64,000 bases of DNA, taken from positions 930,001-994,000 of the forward strand of contig NZ_RWIU01000001.1 of assembly GCF_003944765.1 (NCBI RefSeq). The letters run 5' to 3'. Numbering within the stretch: position 1 is the stretch's first letter; each line of letters starts with the position of its first letter. The DNA comes from Hymenobacter perfusus. Lineage in GTDB: Bacteria > Bacteroidota > Bacteroidia > Cytophagales > Hymenobacteraceae. Under the pieces are notes generated by a model. It was not told the DNA's origin, did no database searches, and worked only from the letters and a program-made list of their open reading frames with translations. Below, one piece after another: positions 39,133 through 48,287 of this stretch. Made by a program: the position numbers and the translations under genes.

Positions 39133-40092
39133 TTACCTCTTCACTCGCTTCAGCACATAGGCTTCGCCGGGGGCCAACACCTTGATACGGCCCGGATTCA
39201 CCACCAGCTTAGCCAGCACGGCGGGGTCAGCGTTGAAGGGCGCGAAGTCGGGCGCGTCTACCGAGCCCCAGTGGTTGAGCAGCAGGGGCGTGTTGGGGTA
39301 GGCATTGGCGATTTTGACCGCCCCGGCCAGCGTGAAATGCCACTCGCTGTCGGAGAAGTCAAATAGGATAGCATCCGGGGCGGGCATACTCAGGTGCTCG
39401 GCCAGCAGGCGTGAGTCGCCGGGAGCCCACACTGTGCCGTCGGGGGTAGACAGCAGGAAGCCGCAGGCATCTTCGTTCTTGAAGCGCCGCTTGCTCATGC
39501 CGGGGTAAGCATTCTGGTAGGCGTGGTCGGCTGGGGTGAGACGCACCTGCACCCGGCCCACGCTAAACGTGTCGCCGATGTCGTGTCCCTCGGCGGGCAG
39601 GCGGCGGTTTTGCAGTAGGGAGTCCACGTATACGGTGGAATGGAAAACCTTGGTCACGGGGGCCAGGCCGGCGGTAGTAGGCACGCTGTAATGGTCATTG
39701 TCGGCGTGCGTCAGCAGCACGGCAGCCAAGTGCGGCACCTCCTTTGACTGGATGGGGTAGCTGATGAGCAGCGGCATATCAAAGCCTTCCAGCACCGGGT
39801 CAATCATGAGGTTGGTGCCCCGGCTGTTGATGAAAAAGCCGCCCATTCCCAGCCAGCGCAGAGTAGTCTTGTTGGAAGACTTAAACGCTGCCGCCCCGAA
39901 GGGCTGCGTTTTAGCCGCCGTGGCCTGATATTTTTTAGGCGGGCCGGGGGGATTCTGGCCTCGCACTTCCATGGCACTGGCCAGCAGCAACCCTATTCCC
40001 AGCAGCAACTCCCTGGCAAATAGCTTGGTACTCCCACGTAGCGAGCTGCAGTTGGTAGTAGTTGTCGTTGGGTCAGGTGTCGGAAATGACAT
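39133..40092 (-). CDS. Exported metallo-beta-lactamase-fold hydrolase (UlaG-like)
   Basis: This is a 319-aa MBL-fold protein with an N-terminal hydrophobic signal segment (about residues 28-46). The metal site is visible: TLRWLGMGGFFI (fold start), LLTHADNDHYS (HxDxDH), the TPADHAYQN segment, APGDSRLL and the late His in LLLNHWGS. The spacing suggests the UlaG/NAPE-PLD-like branch, which hydrolyses lactones, phosphodiesters or similar bonds. It is 32 bp downstream of the ABM gene on the same strand, so both probably share the operator-controlled promoter at 40.6 kb. Confidence 0.82.
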   Translation of the reverse strand: MSFPTPDPTTTTTNCSSLRGSTKLFARELLLGIGLLLASAMEVRGQNPPGPPKKYQATAAKTQPFGAAAFKSSNKTTLRWLGMGGFFINSRGTNLMIDPVLEGFDMPLLISYPIQSKEVPHLAAVLLTHADNDHYSVPTTAGLAPVTKVFHSTVYVDSLLQNRRLPAEGHDIGDTFSVGRVQVRLTPADHAYQNAYPGMSKRRFKNEDACGFLLSTPDGTVWAPGDSRLLAEHLSMPAPDAILFDFSDSEWHFTLAGAVKIANAYPNTPLLLNHWGSVDAPDFAPFNADPAVLAKLVVNPGRIKVLAPGEAYVLKRVKR

Positions 40093-40124
40093 GGCGAAAG
40101 GTGAATGGGTTGACTAATAAATGA

Positions 40125-40571
40125 CTAGCTTAAAACAGCTTGCCCTCGCGGCAGCAAATACTGCCAGGGCAGGCCATTGTTTCCGAACGTTCTTGCCAGC
40201 CGGTCATGTGCTTGGCGGCTTCGGACGGCCTGCATAGGGATGCAGGCCGCCTCGCTGGCGCAGCGCTCCAGAATGGTCATGTGGGTCGGGTGCCGCTGGT
40301 CGGTCACGGCGAAGAGCAGCACGCCTGGCTCAACGCGTAGCGAGGTTTCGACCTCCTCTCGCAGGGCTATCCGGTACTGGTCAAGCTGCGCGGCCTCCAC
40401 GATAATGGTGGCCACCTGGGTGCGCGTGCCGTCGGCCTGCGTGGTTTGGGCCAGGACGCAGCCGGGTAGCAGCAGCGACAGGGCTGCCAGGATGGTTCCC
40501 AAGGTGATGCGTTGGCGAGTAGTTAGGGGCCGCGCCGAACGCGGGCTAAAACCGGAAGTGAGTAGGGGCAT
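40125..40571 (-). CDS. Exported ABM-domain (quinol monooxygenase-like) protein
   Basis: This is a 148-aa protein from the ATG at 40571 with a signal peptide ending near PGCVLAQ, possibly a lipoprotein. The antibiotic-biosynthesis-monooxygenase domain is seen in TQVATIIVEAAQLDQYRIAL, EEVETSLRVEPGVLLFAV and THMTILERCASEAA. The C-terminal ~40 residues diverge from the usual ABM ending (Cys and Arg rich), so a late frameshift is possible. It is the first gene after a 21-bp direct-repeat operator and an exact -7 element, followed by the MBL gene. Confidence 0.7.
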   Translation of the reverse strand: MPLLTSGFSPRSARPLTTRQRITLGTILAALSLLLPGCVLAQTTQADGTRTQVATIIVEAAQLDQYRIALREEVETSLRVEPGVLLFAVTDQRHPTHMTILERCASEAACIPMQAVRSRQAHDRLARTFGNNGLPWQYLLPRGQAVLS

Positions 40572-40590
40572 CAACAGTAGCGTATGGCAA

Positions 40591-40598
40591 CAAAATTA
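40591..40598 (-). promoter_or_regulatory. -7 element of ABM/MBL operon
   Basis: TAATTTTG on the minus strand matches TAnnTTTG exactly, 19 bp before the ATG at 40571 and 29 bp after the proximal operator half-site. Confidence 0.65.
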
Positions 40599-40626
40599 CT
40601 CGCCAGCCAAGAGCGTCAACGCATAG

Positions 40627-40658
40627 TTTTCAAACGGCTTTTTACACTTTTCAAACAG
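40627..40658 (-). promoter_or_regulatory. AraC-type operator A (two half-sites 21 bp apart)
   Basis: On the minus strand, CTGTTTGAAAA (from 40658) and CCGTTTGAAAA (from 40637) repeat directly with a 21-bp period, two helical turns. The proximal half-site ends 29 bp before the -7 element. The same pattern occurs at 46942-46973 and 50129-50160. Confidence 0.7.
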
Positions 40659-40677
40659 CCCCTAATCTCATCGGCTA

Positions 40678-41697
40678 CTACTCGCCCGCCTGCACGGTGG
40701 GCAGTGTGTACAGCCCTTTGGCGGCCGTGATGTAAAGCGTATGGCGGTAGGGGCCGTGGCCGAAACACACGTTGGTGGTTTTTACGGGCATCGGCATCTC
40801 GGCCAGCCGCGTGCCCTGCGGCGAGTACACCACGAGGCGGCTAGCTACGGCGGCGTAGAGGTTGCCCGCCGCGTCTACTGTTAGGCCGTCCGGCCCTTCG
40901 CCCGTGAAGCGCACCAGCGTGCGGCCGGCCGCCAGCCGGCCATCGGGCAACACCTCGTAGGCCCGCAGCTCGCCGCCTGACTGCGGAGCCGGGCCGGCGT
41001 AATCGGCAGGCAGCGGGCCGTAGATACCCACGCCGGGCGCGTCGTAGCTGCCCACGTAGAGCGTGCGCCGGTCGGGCGAGAACACCAGCCCGTTGGGGCG
41101 GGTCAGGTCAGCCGCCAGTAGCTCCACGGGGCCACCCGGCGCTACGCGGTACACGCCCATCCAGGGTAGGGTGAGCGGCTCGGTGCTGCCGTAGCGCGAG
41201 TCGGTGAAGTACACCCGGCCCTGCGCGTCGAGGGCGAGGTCGTTGGGACCGTTGAGGGGGCGGCCTTCGAAGTGGTCGGCCAGTAGGGTAGCCTGGCCGG
41301 TGGCTACATCGAGGCGACTGAGGCGCTTGCCGCCGCCCCGGTTCGGTCCCTCGGCCACTACCAGGTGGCCCGCTGCATCGAAGGCTAGCCCGCTGGCGTT
41401 GCCGCTGGGCTGGCGACCTTGGCGCGTCTGGCCAGTGGCCGGTTCGTACACCCAGAGCAGTCCGCCCATGTCGTCGGCGGTAACGTCAGTGAAGAACACG
41501 CGGCCGTCGGGAGCCACGGCAGGCCCTTCGCATACCGTGCCTATCCCGCCCGTGAAGACGGCGGTGGGCCGAGTGGTAGGGGCGAAGAAGTTGCCCTGCG
41601 TGGGTAGGTCGGGGGTGAGGCGGCTTTCGGGAGGCATGGCGGCAGTTGCTAGCCCAGCCAACAACAGGCCGGCGGCTAAGAAGCGGGGATAGGGCAT
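40678..41697 (-). CDS. SMP-30/gluconolactonase-family protein
   Basis: This is a 339-aa exported six-bladed propeller of the SMP-30/LRE family. It has a signal peptide (AAGLLLAGLATA). Metal and active-site landmarks are EGPAVAPDGRVFFTD (Glu), NGPNDLALDAQGRVYFTDSRYG (Asn-Asp), RPNGLVFSPDRRTLYVGSYD and GPDGLTVDAAGNLYAA. These enzymes hydrolyse sugar or aromatic lactones with a divalent metal. It lies downstream of the AraC gene on the same strand; operator A lies 20 bp after its stop and so serves the next gene, not this one. Confidence 0.88.
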   Translation of the reverse strand: MPYPRFLAAGLLLAGLATAAMPPESRLTPDLPTQGNFFAPTTRPTAVFTGGIGTVCEGPAVAPDGRVFFTDVTADDMGGLLWVYEPATGQTRQGRQPSGNASGLAFDAAGHLVVAEGPNRGGGKRLSRLDVATGQATLLADHFEGRPLNGPNDLALDAQGRVYFTDSRYGSTEPLTLPWMGVYRVAPGGPVELLAADLTRPNGLVFSPDRRTLYVGSYDAPGVGIYGPLPADYAGPAPQSGGELRAYEVLPDGRLAAGRTLVRFTGEGPDGLTVDAAGNLYAAVASRLVVYSPQGTRLAEMPMPVKTTNVCFGHGPYRHTLYITAAKGLYTLPTVQAGE

Positions 41698-41734
41698 AAG
41701 GAGAGTGTTGGTGCCAGGCAGCAGGTAGAACCCG

Positions 41735-41876
41735 TCACGGGCACGCGGTGCTGCTTGCCCTTCGGGTTTTCCAGCGTCAGCACGGCACCGAAGGCGGCGA
41801 AGGCCACCGCCAAATCAGCAATACCGTTGTTTCCCCACTCGCCGTCGGGCGGTTTCTGAAAAATCAGTTGTTGCAC
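41735..41876 (-). pseudogene. Possible relic of a molybdopterin-dehydrogenase FAD subunit
   Basis: A short frame encodes IADLAVAFAAFGAVLTLENP then KGKQHRVPV. This resembles the segment of PaoB-like FAD subunits around [17 protein letters not shown]...RTIPL (compare the gene at 51012). Nothing else of such a gene remains on either side. It may be a fragment left by deletion, or a chance frame. Confidence 0.25.
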
Positions 41877-41884
41877 GAGAAGCG

Positions 41885-42784
41885 CTACCCCGCCTGCCGG
41901 TAGGCCAGCGGCGTGCGGCCGGTGTGCTTCTTGAAGAAGTTCGTGAAGTACGTGGCGTACTCAAAGTTCAGGCTGTTGGCAATGTCGCCGATGCTCCAGT
42001 CAGTGTGGTGGAGGAGCACTTTGGCTTCGCCTACGAGGCGCTCGGCAATGTGGGTGGTGGTCGATTTGCCGGTGGTTTCCTTCACCGAGCGGTTGAGGTG
42101 GTTGACGTGCACCGCCAGCCGGTCGGCGTAGTCCTGGGCGTGGCGCAGAATGGGCTGATGAATCTGAGTCGTGACCGGAAACTGCACGTCTAGCAGGGTT
42201 AGAAACAGGGTCGTGATGCGCTCGGCCGCATTCACAGGTGCAATGGACTGCGAGCTGGCCGGTTGCAGCCGCGTGGCCTCGTGAATCGTGATGGAGAGCT
42301 GGTTGCGCAGCAAATCGTGCTTGTGCGGGTAGTCGGTGTCGATTTCCTGCCGCATCCGCTGAAACGTATCGGTGAGGTAGCGCAGCTGCGTGTCATCCAG
42401 AAAATACACCGGGTTGCCGTTGACGCGGTACAATACCGATTCCTGCAAGCTAATGCCGCGCATGGCTGAGTGCAGGAAGTCTTCGGTGAAGGCGCACAGG
42501 TAGCCCTTTTGCTCGCCCGAGCTTTCCACCGGCTCCCAGGAGTAGGGCACCAGCTTGTTGGTGAATACCAGCGCCGGCCGGTCAATATAGTAGCTGCGGG
42601 TGGCATAGTGCAGCTCGTTGGCCCCTTCGGTCACTAACAGCACCTTAAACAGGTCGCGCCGGTCAAACAACGTCATGTTGCAGTGCGCTTCGGCAATGGT
42701 CATGACCTCTATATCACTGATGGGCGGGTTTAGCGGCCGGCGGTTCAGGGCGGCTTTGGTGGCCGTAGTAAGATTATCGGGCAT
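41885..42784 (-). CDS. AraC family regulator (paralogue 1)
   Basis: This is a 299-aa regulator from the ATG at 42784 (MPDNLTT). An N-terminal cupin-like sensing domain (~30-150) precedes a C-terminal double helix-turn-helix (~200-299). Recognition-helix regions read VHVNHLNRSVKETTGKST and NFEYATYFTNFFKKHTGRT. These are nearly the same as in the AraC protein at 47076, so both probably read the same DNA half-site. It ends a minus-strand run of detoxification genes starting near 46.8 kb. Candidate targets are the 21-bp direct-repeat operators in this island. Confidence 0.85.
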   Translation of the reverse strand: MPDNLTTATKAALNRRPLNPPISDIEVMTIAEAHCNMTLFDRRDLFKVLLVTEGANELHYATRSYYIDRPALVFTNKLVPYSWEPVESSGEQKGYLCAFTEDFLHSAMRGISLQESVLYRVNGNPVYFLDDTQLRYLTDTFQRMRQEIDTDYPHKHDLLRNQLSITIHEATRLQPASSQSIAPVNAAERITTLFLTLLDVQFPVTTQIHQPILRHAQDYADRLAVHVNHLNRSVKETTGKSTTTHIAERLVGEAKVLLHHTDWSIGDIANSLNFEYATYFTNFFKKHTGRTPLAYRQAG

Positions 42785-42945
42785 CTGGCAGGGCAGCGTC
42801 TTGGAATAAGGACGACGTAGATACAACGCGTTTGCCAGCGTGTAGGTTAATAATGTAGCGACTGACATAGGCAAGTCCGGACTTCTTAAATGGGCTACCG
42901 GCCCCACCCGCAGGCAGGGTCGGCAACCTGCTTCTAAGATCATGA

Positions 42946-43719
42946 CTACAGAATCACCTGCCCGCCGTCCACGGCTAGGGCATGACCCACCACGAACGAC
43001 GAACTCGCCGAGCACAGCCACACAGCCGCGTTGGCAATTTCCTCGGGCATGCCCGCCCGCCCAATCGGCTCCTGCTCAATTACTTTCTCGCGCTCCTGCT
43101 CCGAGTTGTGGGTGAAGCGGTCCATCATGGGTGTGTCGATGAAGCCAGGGCACACGGCGTTGATGCGCAGGTTCTGGTCGGCGTAGTCGAGGGCCGCCGA
43201 GCGGGTCATGCCGATGATGCCGTGCTTGGCGGCGCAGTAGGCCGCGTTCTGCTTGATGCCGATGAGGCCCGCCCCCGACGACGTGTTGACGATGGCCCCG
43301 CCGCCTTGCGCCAGAATCAGTGGAATCTCGTGTTTCATGCACAGGAAGGTGCCGCGCAGGTCGATATTCACAATCCGGTCCCACTCGGCCATGGCCAGCT
43401 CGGCGGCGGGCGCTTTGTGCTGCTCCACGCCCGCGTTGTTGAAGGCGAAATCGAGACGACCATAGGTGTCAATGGTCTTGGCTAGCGCGGCCTGCACCTG
43501 CGCCTCGTCGGTGATGTCGCAGACTACGGCCACGGCCTGGCCGCCCTGCTCGGTCACCAGGCGCACGGTTTCGTCGTTGTCGGCCAGCGTACGGCCCACC
43601 ACGGCTACCTGCGCCCCCTCGCGGGCGAAGGCCAGCGCCGCAGCCCGCCCGATTCCTGTACCAGCTCCGGTGACGAAGGCCACCTTCCCCGCAAATTGCC
43701 CTACTTGATTCGTTGTCAT
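42946..43719 (-). CDS. Short-chain dehydrogenase/reductase (classical SDR)
   Basis: This is a 257-aa NAD(P)-dependent oxidoreductase. The cofactor motif is TGAGTGIGRAAAL (~17-29) and NNAGV follows (~94); the catalytic Ser is in VNTSSGAGLIG and the Tyr-x3-Lys is in YCAAKHG. The C-terminus (SSFVVGHALAVDGGQ) is typical of glucose-1-dehydrogenase/FabG-like SDRs. A basic residue after the Gly-rich loop is not obvious, so the NAD/NADP preference is open. It lies in the detoxification island between AraC and cupin genes. Confidence 0.92.
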   Translation of the reverse strand: MTTNQVGQFAGKVAFVTGAGTGIGRAAALAFAREGAQVAVVGRTLADNDETVRLVTEQGGQAVAVVCDITDEAQVQAALAKTIDTYGRLDFAFNNAGVEQHKAPAAELAMAEWDRIVNIDLRGTFLCMKHEIPLILAQGGGAIVNTSSGAGLIGIKQNAAYCAAKHGIIGMTRSAALDYADQNLRINAVCPGFIDTPMMDRFTHNSEQEREKVIEQEPIGRAGMPEEIANAAVWLCSASSSFVVGHALAVDGGQVIL

Positions 43720-43776
43720 GATAAAAATTTACTTGGCTGAGAATTTATTGTAAGAAACTGGACGGAGTATATACAC

Positions 43777-43806
43777 GGTCATGCTGCGGCAAGCTCAGCA
43801 TGACCG
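43777..43806. repeat. Dispersed palindrome (GGTCATGCTGAGCTTG type)
   Basis: CGGTCATGCTG and CAGCATGACCG flank CGGCAAGCT. This is a familiar dispersed intergenic repeat; followed by TTTTT on the plus strand it can also act as a terminator for the cupin gene region. Confidence 0.65.
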
Positions 43807-43816
43807 TTTTTCAGGG

Positions 43817-44320
43817 CTAGGGCTTATAGGCGTTGTACTCTTGGTCGGTCACGGGCTTGAGCCAGTTGATGATGCCCTTCTCCGTGTTCACGTTCAGAGA
43901 AATGTGCGTCATGGCCTGCTTCGGCGACGCGCCGTGCCAGTGCTCCACGCCGGGCTGGCATTGCACCACCTCGCCTTCGCGCAGCAGCCGCACCGGCTGG
44001 CCCTTTTCCTGGTAGTAGCCCAGACCATTGATAATCATCAGAATCTGGCCGTCCGGGTGGGTGTGCCAGTTCGAGCGCGCCCCCGGCGTAAACGTGACGC
44101 TGCCGCTCACGCAGTTGAAAACGGAATCTTCCTTTACCAGCGGGTGGAGGTACACTGTGCCGGTGAAATTCTCGGCCGGGGCACGGTCGCCCTGCGGGAA
44201 AACGGCGCCAGCGGCCGGCGTGGCCACGGCTTCCGTGGCGGCCGGCGGCGCGGGTTGCGAGCAGCCGGCCAGGCCCACCAGGGCAGCCAGCGCGGCAGCG
44301 GTCAGGATATTTTTTTTCAT
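43817..44320 (-). CDS. Cupin-domain lipoprotein (copy 1)
   Basis: This 167-aa protein starts at the ATG at 44320, giving a lipoprotein signal (ILTAAALAALVGLAGC). The cupin core shows the first motif SNWHTHPDGQILMIINGLGYYQEKG and the second EVVQCQPGVEHWHGA, so four metal ligands are plausible. The same layout as in copy 2 (44404) marks them as homologues. Related cupins are encoded beside carboxymuconolactone-decarboxylase-like genes in many genomes. Its enzymatic role is unknown. Confidence 0.86.
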   Translation of the reverse strand: MKKNILTAAALAALVGLAGCSQPAPPAATEAVATPAAGAVFPQGDRAPAENFTGTVYLHPLVKEDSVFNCVSGSVTFTPGARSNWHTHPDGQILMIINGLGYYQEKGQPVRLLREGEVVQCQPGVEHWHGASPKQAMTHISLNVNTEKGIINWLKPVTDQEYNAYKP

Positions 44321-44403
44321 GGGTGTAAACAGTTGAAAGGGCGTTGAGGGAAGTGGGGCAGGTCGGCCCACAGTTCGTGATTTTCTGTTTGATGAACTGA
44401 TAA

Positions 44404-44880
44404 TCACCTCCTAAATTCTTCTTCCGACACTTGCTCAAACCACGTGACGTGGTCTTGCTCCACGTGGTCGGATATGGTCATGAGCACCACGCGGCTGGTG
44501 GGCGTGGCCCCGTTCCAGTGTCGGGTATCGGGGGGCACTACCACCACGTCGCCGGCCCGCAGTAGGCGCTTGGGCTGCCCCTTCTGCTGGTAGTAGCCCT
44601 CGCCCTGGGTTACATACATCACTTGCTCGGCCCCCGGATGCAGGTGCCAGCGGTTGCGCCCACCCGGCTCAAATACGAAACTCACCAAACTGTAGTGCGG
44701 ACGCCCGGCCAACAAACGCAGGTAGCCCGTGCCCGTGTAGTGCACAGTATCGAGCCGCTGATACGTGTGCAGGTCGACGGGTAGGCGGGTGACGGAGGGC
44801 CGGGTCTGGGGCATCTGGCAGCCACCGAGCGCCACTATCATACCGGCACCCACCAGGGTTATCTTGTTCATATAGTGCAT
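44404..44880 (-). CDS. Cupin-domain lipoprotein (copy 2)
   Basis: This protein of about 158 aa starts at 44880, or at 44871 (MNKITL). It has a lipoprotein signal (MIVALGGC). Cupin motif one is NRWHLHPGAEQVMYVTQGEGYYQQKG and motif two is DVVVVPPDTRHWNGA. It is homologous with the cupin at 43817 and is packed tightly behind the aldo/keto reductase gene (about 14 bp), so these are co-transcribed. Confidence 0.86.
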   Translation of the reverse strand: MHYMNKITLVGAGMIVALGGCQMPQTRPSVTRLPVDLHTYQRLDTVHYTGTGYLRLLAGRPHYSLVSFVFEPGGRNRWHLHPGAEQVMYVTQGEGYYQQKGQPKRLLRAGDVVVVPPDTRHWNGATPTSRVVLMTISDHVEQDHVTWFEQVSEEEFRR

Positions 44881-44893
44881 ACTGCCTGCTTTA

Positions 44894-46090
<1,197 letters not shown>

Positions 46091-46104
46091 TCAGCAGGCG
46101 GGGG

Positions 46105-46821
46105 TTACTTCTTGTCGGCCAAGGCTTTGCGCAGTACCTCGCGGCTGGTTTCCGCCTGTTTCTTGTCCACGAGTGGCTCTTGCAGGGCCAGCACCTGCCG
46201 CAGCTGCGCCTCGGTCAGGCCGGTGTTCATGCTCATGCCGAGGTGGGCCTGCAGCATCGGCTCCACGCCGGGCATGGCCGCCAGGGCCGACACGGTGGCC
46301 AGCTCCCGCTCCTGAAACGTGAGCACGTCGCGCTCAAAAATGTCGGCGAACAGGTGCTCTTTCAGAAACACGTCAATTTCGGGGCAAAAGGCGTTGGCGC
46401 CGCTAAGCTTGTCCTGGGGCTTGCCGGTGAGGGTTTCCAGGTTCTTTTTGCCGCGCTCGTACTTTGATTTGGTACTGGTAACGGGCGTGGCTTCCTTGCC
46501 CACCGCGTCGTGCTTGCCCTGGGCTTTGCGCTCGTCCACTACCTTCATCAGGGTGTTGATGCCGTTCAGGCTGCGTGGGAAGCCGCAATAGGCGTAGAGC
46601 TGCGCCAGTACCTCTTTTTCTTCGTTAATAGTCAGGCCGTTATCGAGGCCCTGGCTCAATGCATCATGTAGTTTAGGCAGATTGCCTTGGGCCGTCAGGG
46701 CCGAGATGGTGGCAATGGATTGTTGCCGCTGGTCGAGCGACGCAGATGATTGGGCGTTCATAGAAGAGGTGGAAAACAGGAAAAAGGCAGCCAGAGCTAC
46801 CAGGAAAAAAAGTCGTTGCAT
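46105..46821 (-). CDS. Carboxymuconolactone decarboxylase-family protein (exported, two domains)
   Basis: This is a 238-aa protein from the ATG at 46821 with a signal peptide (FFLVALAAFFLFSTSSMNAQ). Two CMD/AhpD-like helical modules are visible: LTINEEKEVLAQLYAYCGFPRSLN (~60-90) and LTFQERELATVSALAAMPG then QAHLGMSMNTGLTEAQLRQVL (~170-220). Only one Cys remains in the first module (AYCGFP) and the CxxC of AhpD is absent. A decarboxylase or isomerase-like role is more likely than peroxidase. It is 121 bp downstream of operator B. Confidence 0.88.
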   Translation of the reverse strand: MQRLFFLVALAAFFLFSTSSMNAQSSASLDQRQQSIATISALTAQGNLPKLHDALSQGLDNGLTINEEKEVLAQLYAYCGFPRSLNGINTLMKVVDERKAQGKHDAVGKEATPVTSTKSKYERGKKNLETLTGKPQDKLSGANAFCPEIDVFLKEHLFADIFERDVLTFQERELATVSALAAMPGVEPMLQAHLGMSMNTGLTEAQLRQVLALQEPLVDKKQAETSREVLRKALADKK

Positions 46822-46941
46822 GGGCAGGGTCAGGAGGGCGTGGTAGCCGCCAAGCGACACTACCGGCCGGCTCCCGAAAACAGTGAATGGTCTCTGTTAT
46901 ACGCAAGGCGCGGGCAGCAGTGCCGCGCAGCAGACTAGAGA

Positions 46942-46973
46942 AATCAAACAGCTTTTTATACAAATCAAATAAC
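46942..46973 (-). promoter_or_regulatory. AraC-type operator B
   Basis: On the minus strand, TATTTGATTT and CTGTTTGATTT repeat directly with a 21-bp period. The spacer GTATAAAAAGC is nearly the same as in operator A (GTGTAAAAAGC). Unlike the other sites, no -7 element stands 28-29 bp downstream, so its promoter is not clear. Confidence 0.6.
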
Positions 46974-47063
46974 CGCTGGCCAGGGCTACTAGGTACTGCG
47001 CAAACGACGGTCAGTTCCCTGGCGCGGTATGCGCGCCACCGTGTGGGTGCTGTTTGATATTCT

Positions 47064-47071
47064 TACATTTG
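47064..47071 (+). promoter_or_regulatory. -7 element of araC paralogue 2
   Basis: TACATTTG is an exact match with only four bases before the ATG at 47076, implying a nearly leaderless mRNA. A lone half-site CTGTTTGATA (47050-47059) overlaps the -33/-7 spacer, where a bound regulator would block transcription. Confidence 0.55.
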
Positions 47072-47075
47072 CGGC

Positions 47076-47966
47076 ATGGCCCACGAAATTGTCTCGCAAA
47101 TTTCCCAGTTCAACGTAACCGACCTGAAGCTCAAAGGCTTCAAGGCCTACGAGATATTCACCAAGGTAGACCCGGTGCCGACGTACAGCCGCCGCGACTT
47201 TTATAAGATTTGCCTGACGACGGGCCATATCCTGATTCACTACGCCGACCGGAGCGTGGAACTCAATGGCCCCACCCTGTTCTTTGGCAACCCGCACGTG
47301 CCGTATTCCTCGGAAATCCTCTCCGAGGAGCACCGCGGCTACGCCTGCCTGTTTACCGAGGCATTTATCAAGGCCAGCGACCGGTCTGACAGTCTGCCCC
47401 AGTCGCCCTTGTTCAAAATCGGCCAGTCGCCGGTGTTTAAGCTGACGGCCGCGCAGAATGAGTTTCTCACGGGCATCTTCCAGAAGATGCTGGCCGAGCA
47501 AAGCGCCGACTACTCCTTCAAAAACGACCTGGTTCGCACCTATATTCAGCTGCTCCTGCATGAAGCCATGCGCATGGAGCCGTCGGAGAGCTTCCAGACG
47601 CCCAAAAATGCCTCCTCCCGCATTGCCACCCTCTTTCTGGAATTGCTGGAACGGCTGTTTCCGGTGGAAAGCCCGCGGCAAATGCTGCCGCTGAAAACGG
47701 CCCAGGACTTTGCCGACCGGCTCTCCATTCACACCAACCATCTCAACCGGGCCGTGAAGGAAATAACTGGCAAACCGACCAGCACGCACATCGCCGACCG
47801 GCTCGTGAGCGAGGCCAAAGCCCTGCTGCTGCACACCGATTGGAGCGTGGGCGACATTGCCTACAGCCTGGGCTTTGAGTACCCGACCTACTTCAACAAC
47901 TTCTTCAAGAAGCACACCGGCCGCACGCCCCTGGCCTGCCGGAAAGGGATAAGTGACCTGAAGTAA
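47076..47966 (+). CDS. AraC family regulator (paralogue 2)
   Basis: This 296-aa regulator has an N-terminal cupin-like domain and a C-terminal AraC double helix-turn-helix. The DNA-contact regions IHTNHLNRAVKEITGKPT and GFEYPTYFNNFFKKHTGRT differ from paralogue 1 (41885) at few positions. It is divergent from the CMD gene. A single operator-like half-site overlaps its promoter, which suggests self-repression. It is a good candidate activator of the 21-bp direct-repeat promoters nearby. Confidence 0.88.
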   Translation: MAHEIVSQISQFNVTDLKLKGFKAYEIFTKVDPVPTYSRRDFYKICLTTGHILIHYADRSVELNGPTLFFGNPHVPYSSEILSEEHRGYACLFTEAFIKASDRSDSLPQSPLFKIGQSPVFKLTAAQNEFLTGIFQKMLAEQSADYSFKNDLVRTYIQLLLHEAMRMEPSESFQTPKNASSRIATLFLELLERLFPVESPRQMLPLKTAQDFADRLSIHTNHLNRAVKEITGKPTSTHIADRLVSEAKALLLHTDWSVGDIAYSLGFEYPTYFNNFFKKHTGRTPLACRKGISDLK

Positions 47967-48121
47967 CGGAGATAGGAATTGTGGGCAGCTGACAGCAACC
48001 TGAGTTGCTGGTTCCGGCTGAAAATGCCGCTACTGCTTCTGTGCGTAACATCAGTGAAGAATCATCTGCTTTCTCGCGGTTTTTAAATGGTGGACGCTCT
48101 ACCCCAGAAACAGGCGGCGCT

Positions 48122-48150
48122 GGGTGATATTCTTACTTTTTAGTTTGAAT
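48122..48150 (+). promoter_or_regulatory. Degenerate AraC-type operator D
   Basis: The proximal half-site GTTTGAAT (48143-48150) is good; the distal one, 21 bp upstream, is weak (GGGTGATA). A near-consensus -7 element GACTTTTG (48180-48187) stands 29 bp downstream, the same spacing as in operators A and C. The stretch TGATATTCTTAC here is shared with the araC promoter at 47055. The rest of 47967-48287 shows nothing else. Confidence 0.4.
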
Positions 48151-48287
48151 CGTGCATGTTGCTAAGACCGGTAAGGATGGACTTTTGCAGAGTCGATGAG
48201 GCCAAGTACAGGCAGGTGAACTGATTTGCCACTAGCTCATTGGCCGAGCGGCGAGCTCATGCCAGTTCAACCCTCCAATTCGGTAGT

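Noticed and set aside
46942..47078. Operator B as an activator site for the araC gene at 47076.
   Set aside because: The half-sites point to the minus-strand gene, as in the other operators, and lie over 90 bp from the araC -7 element.
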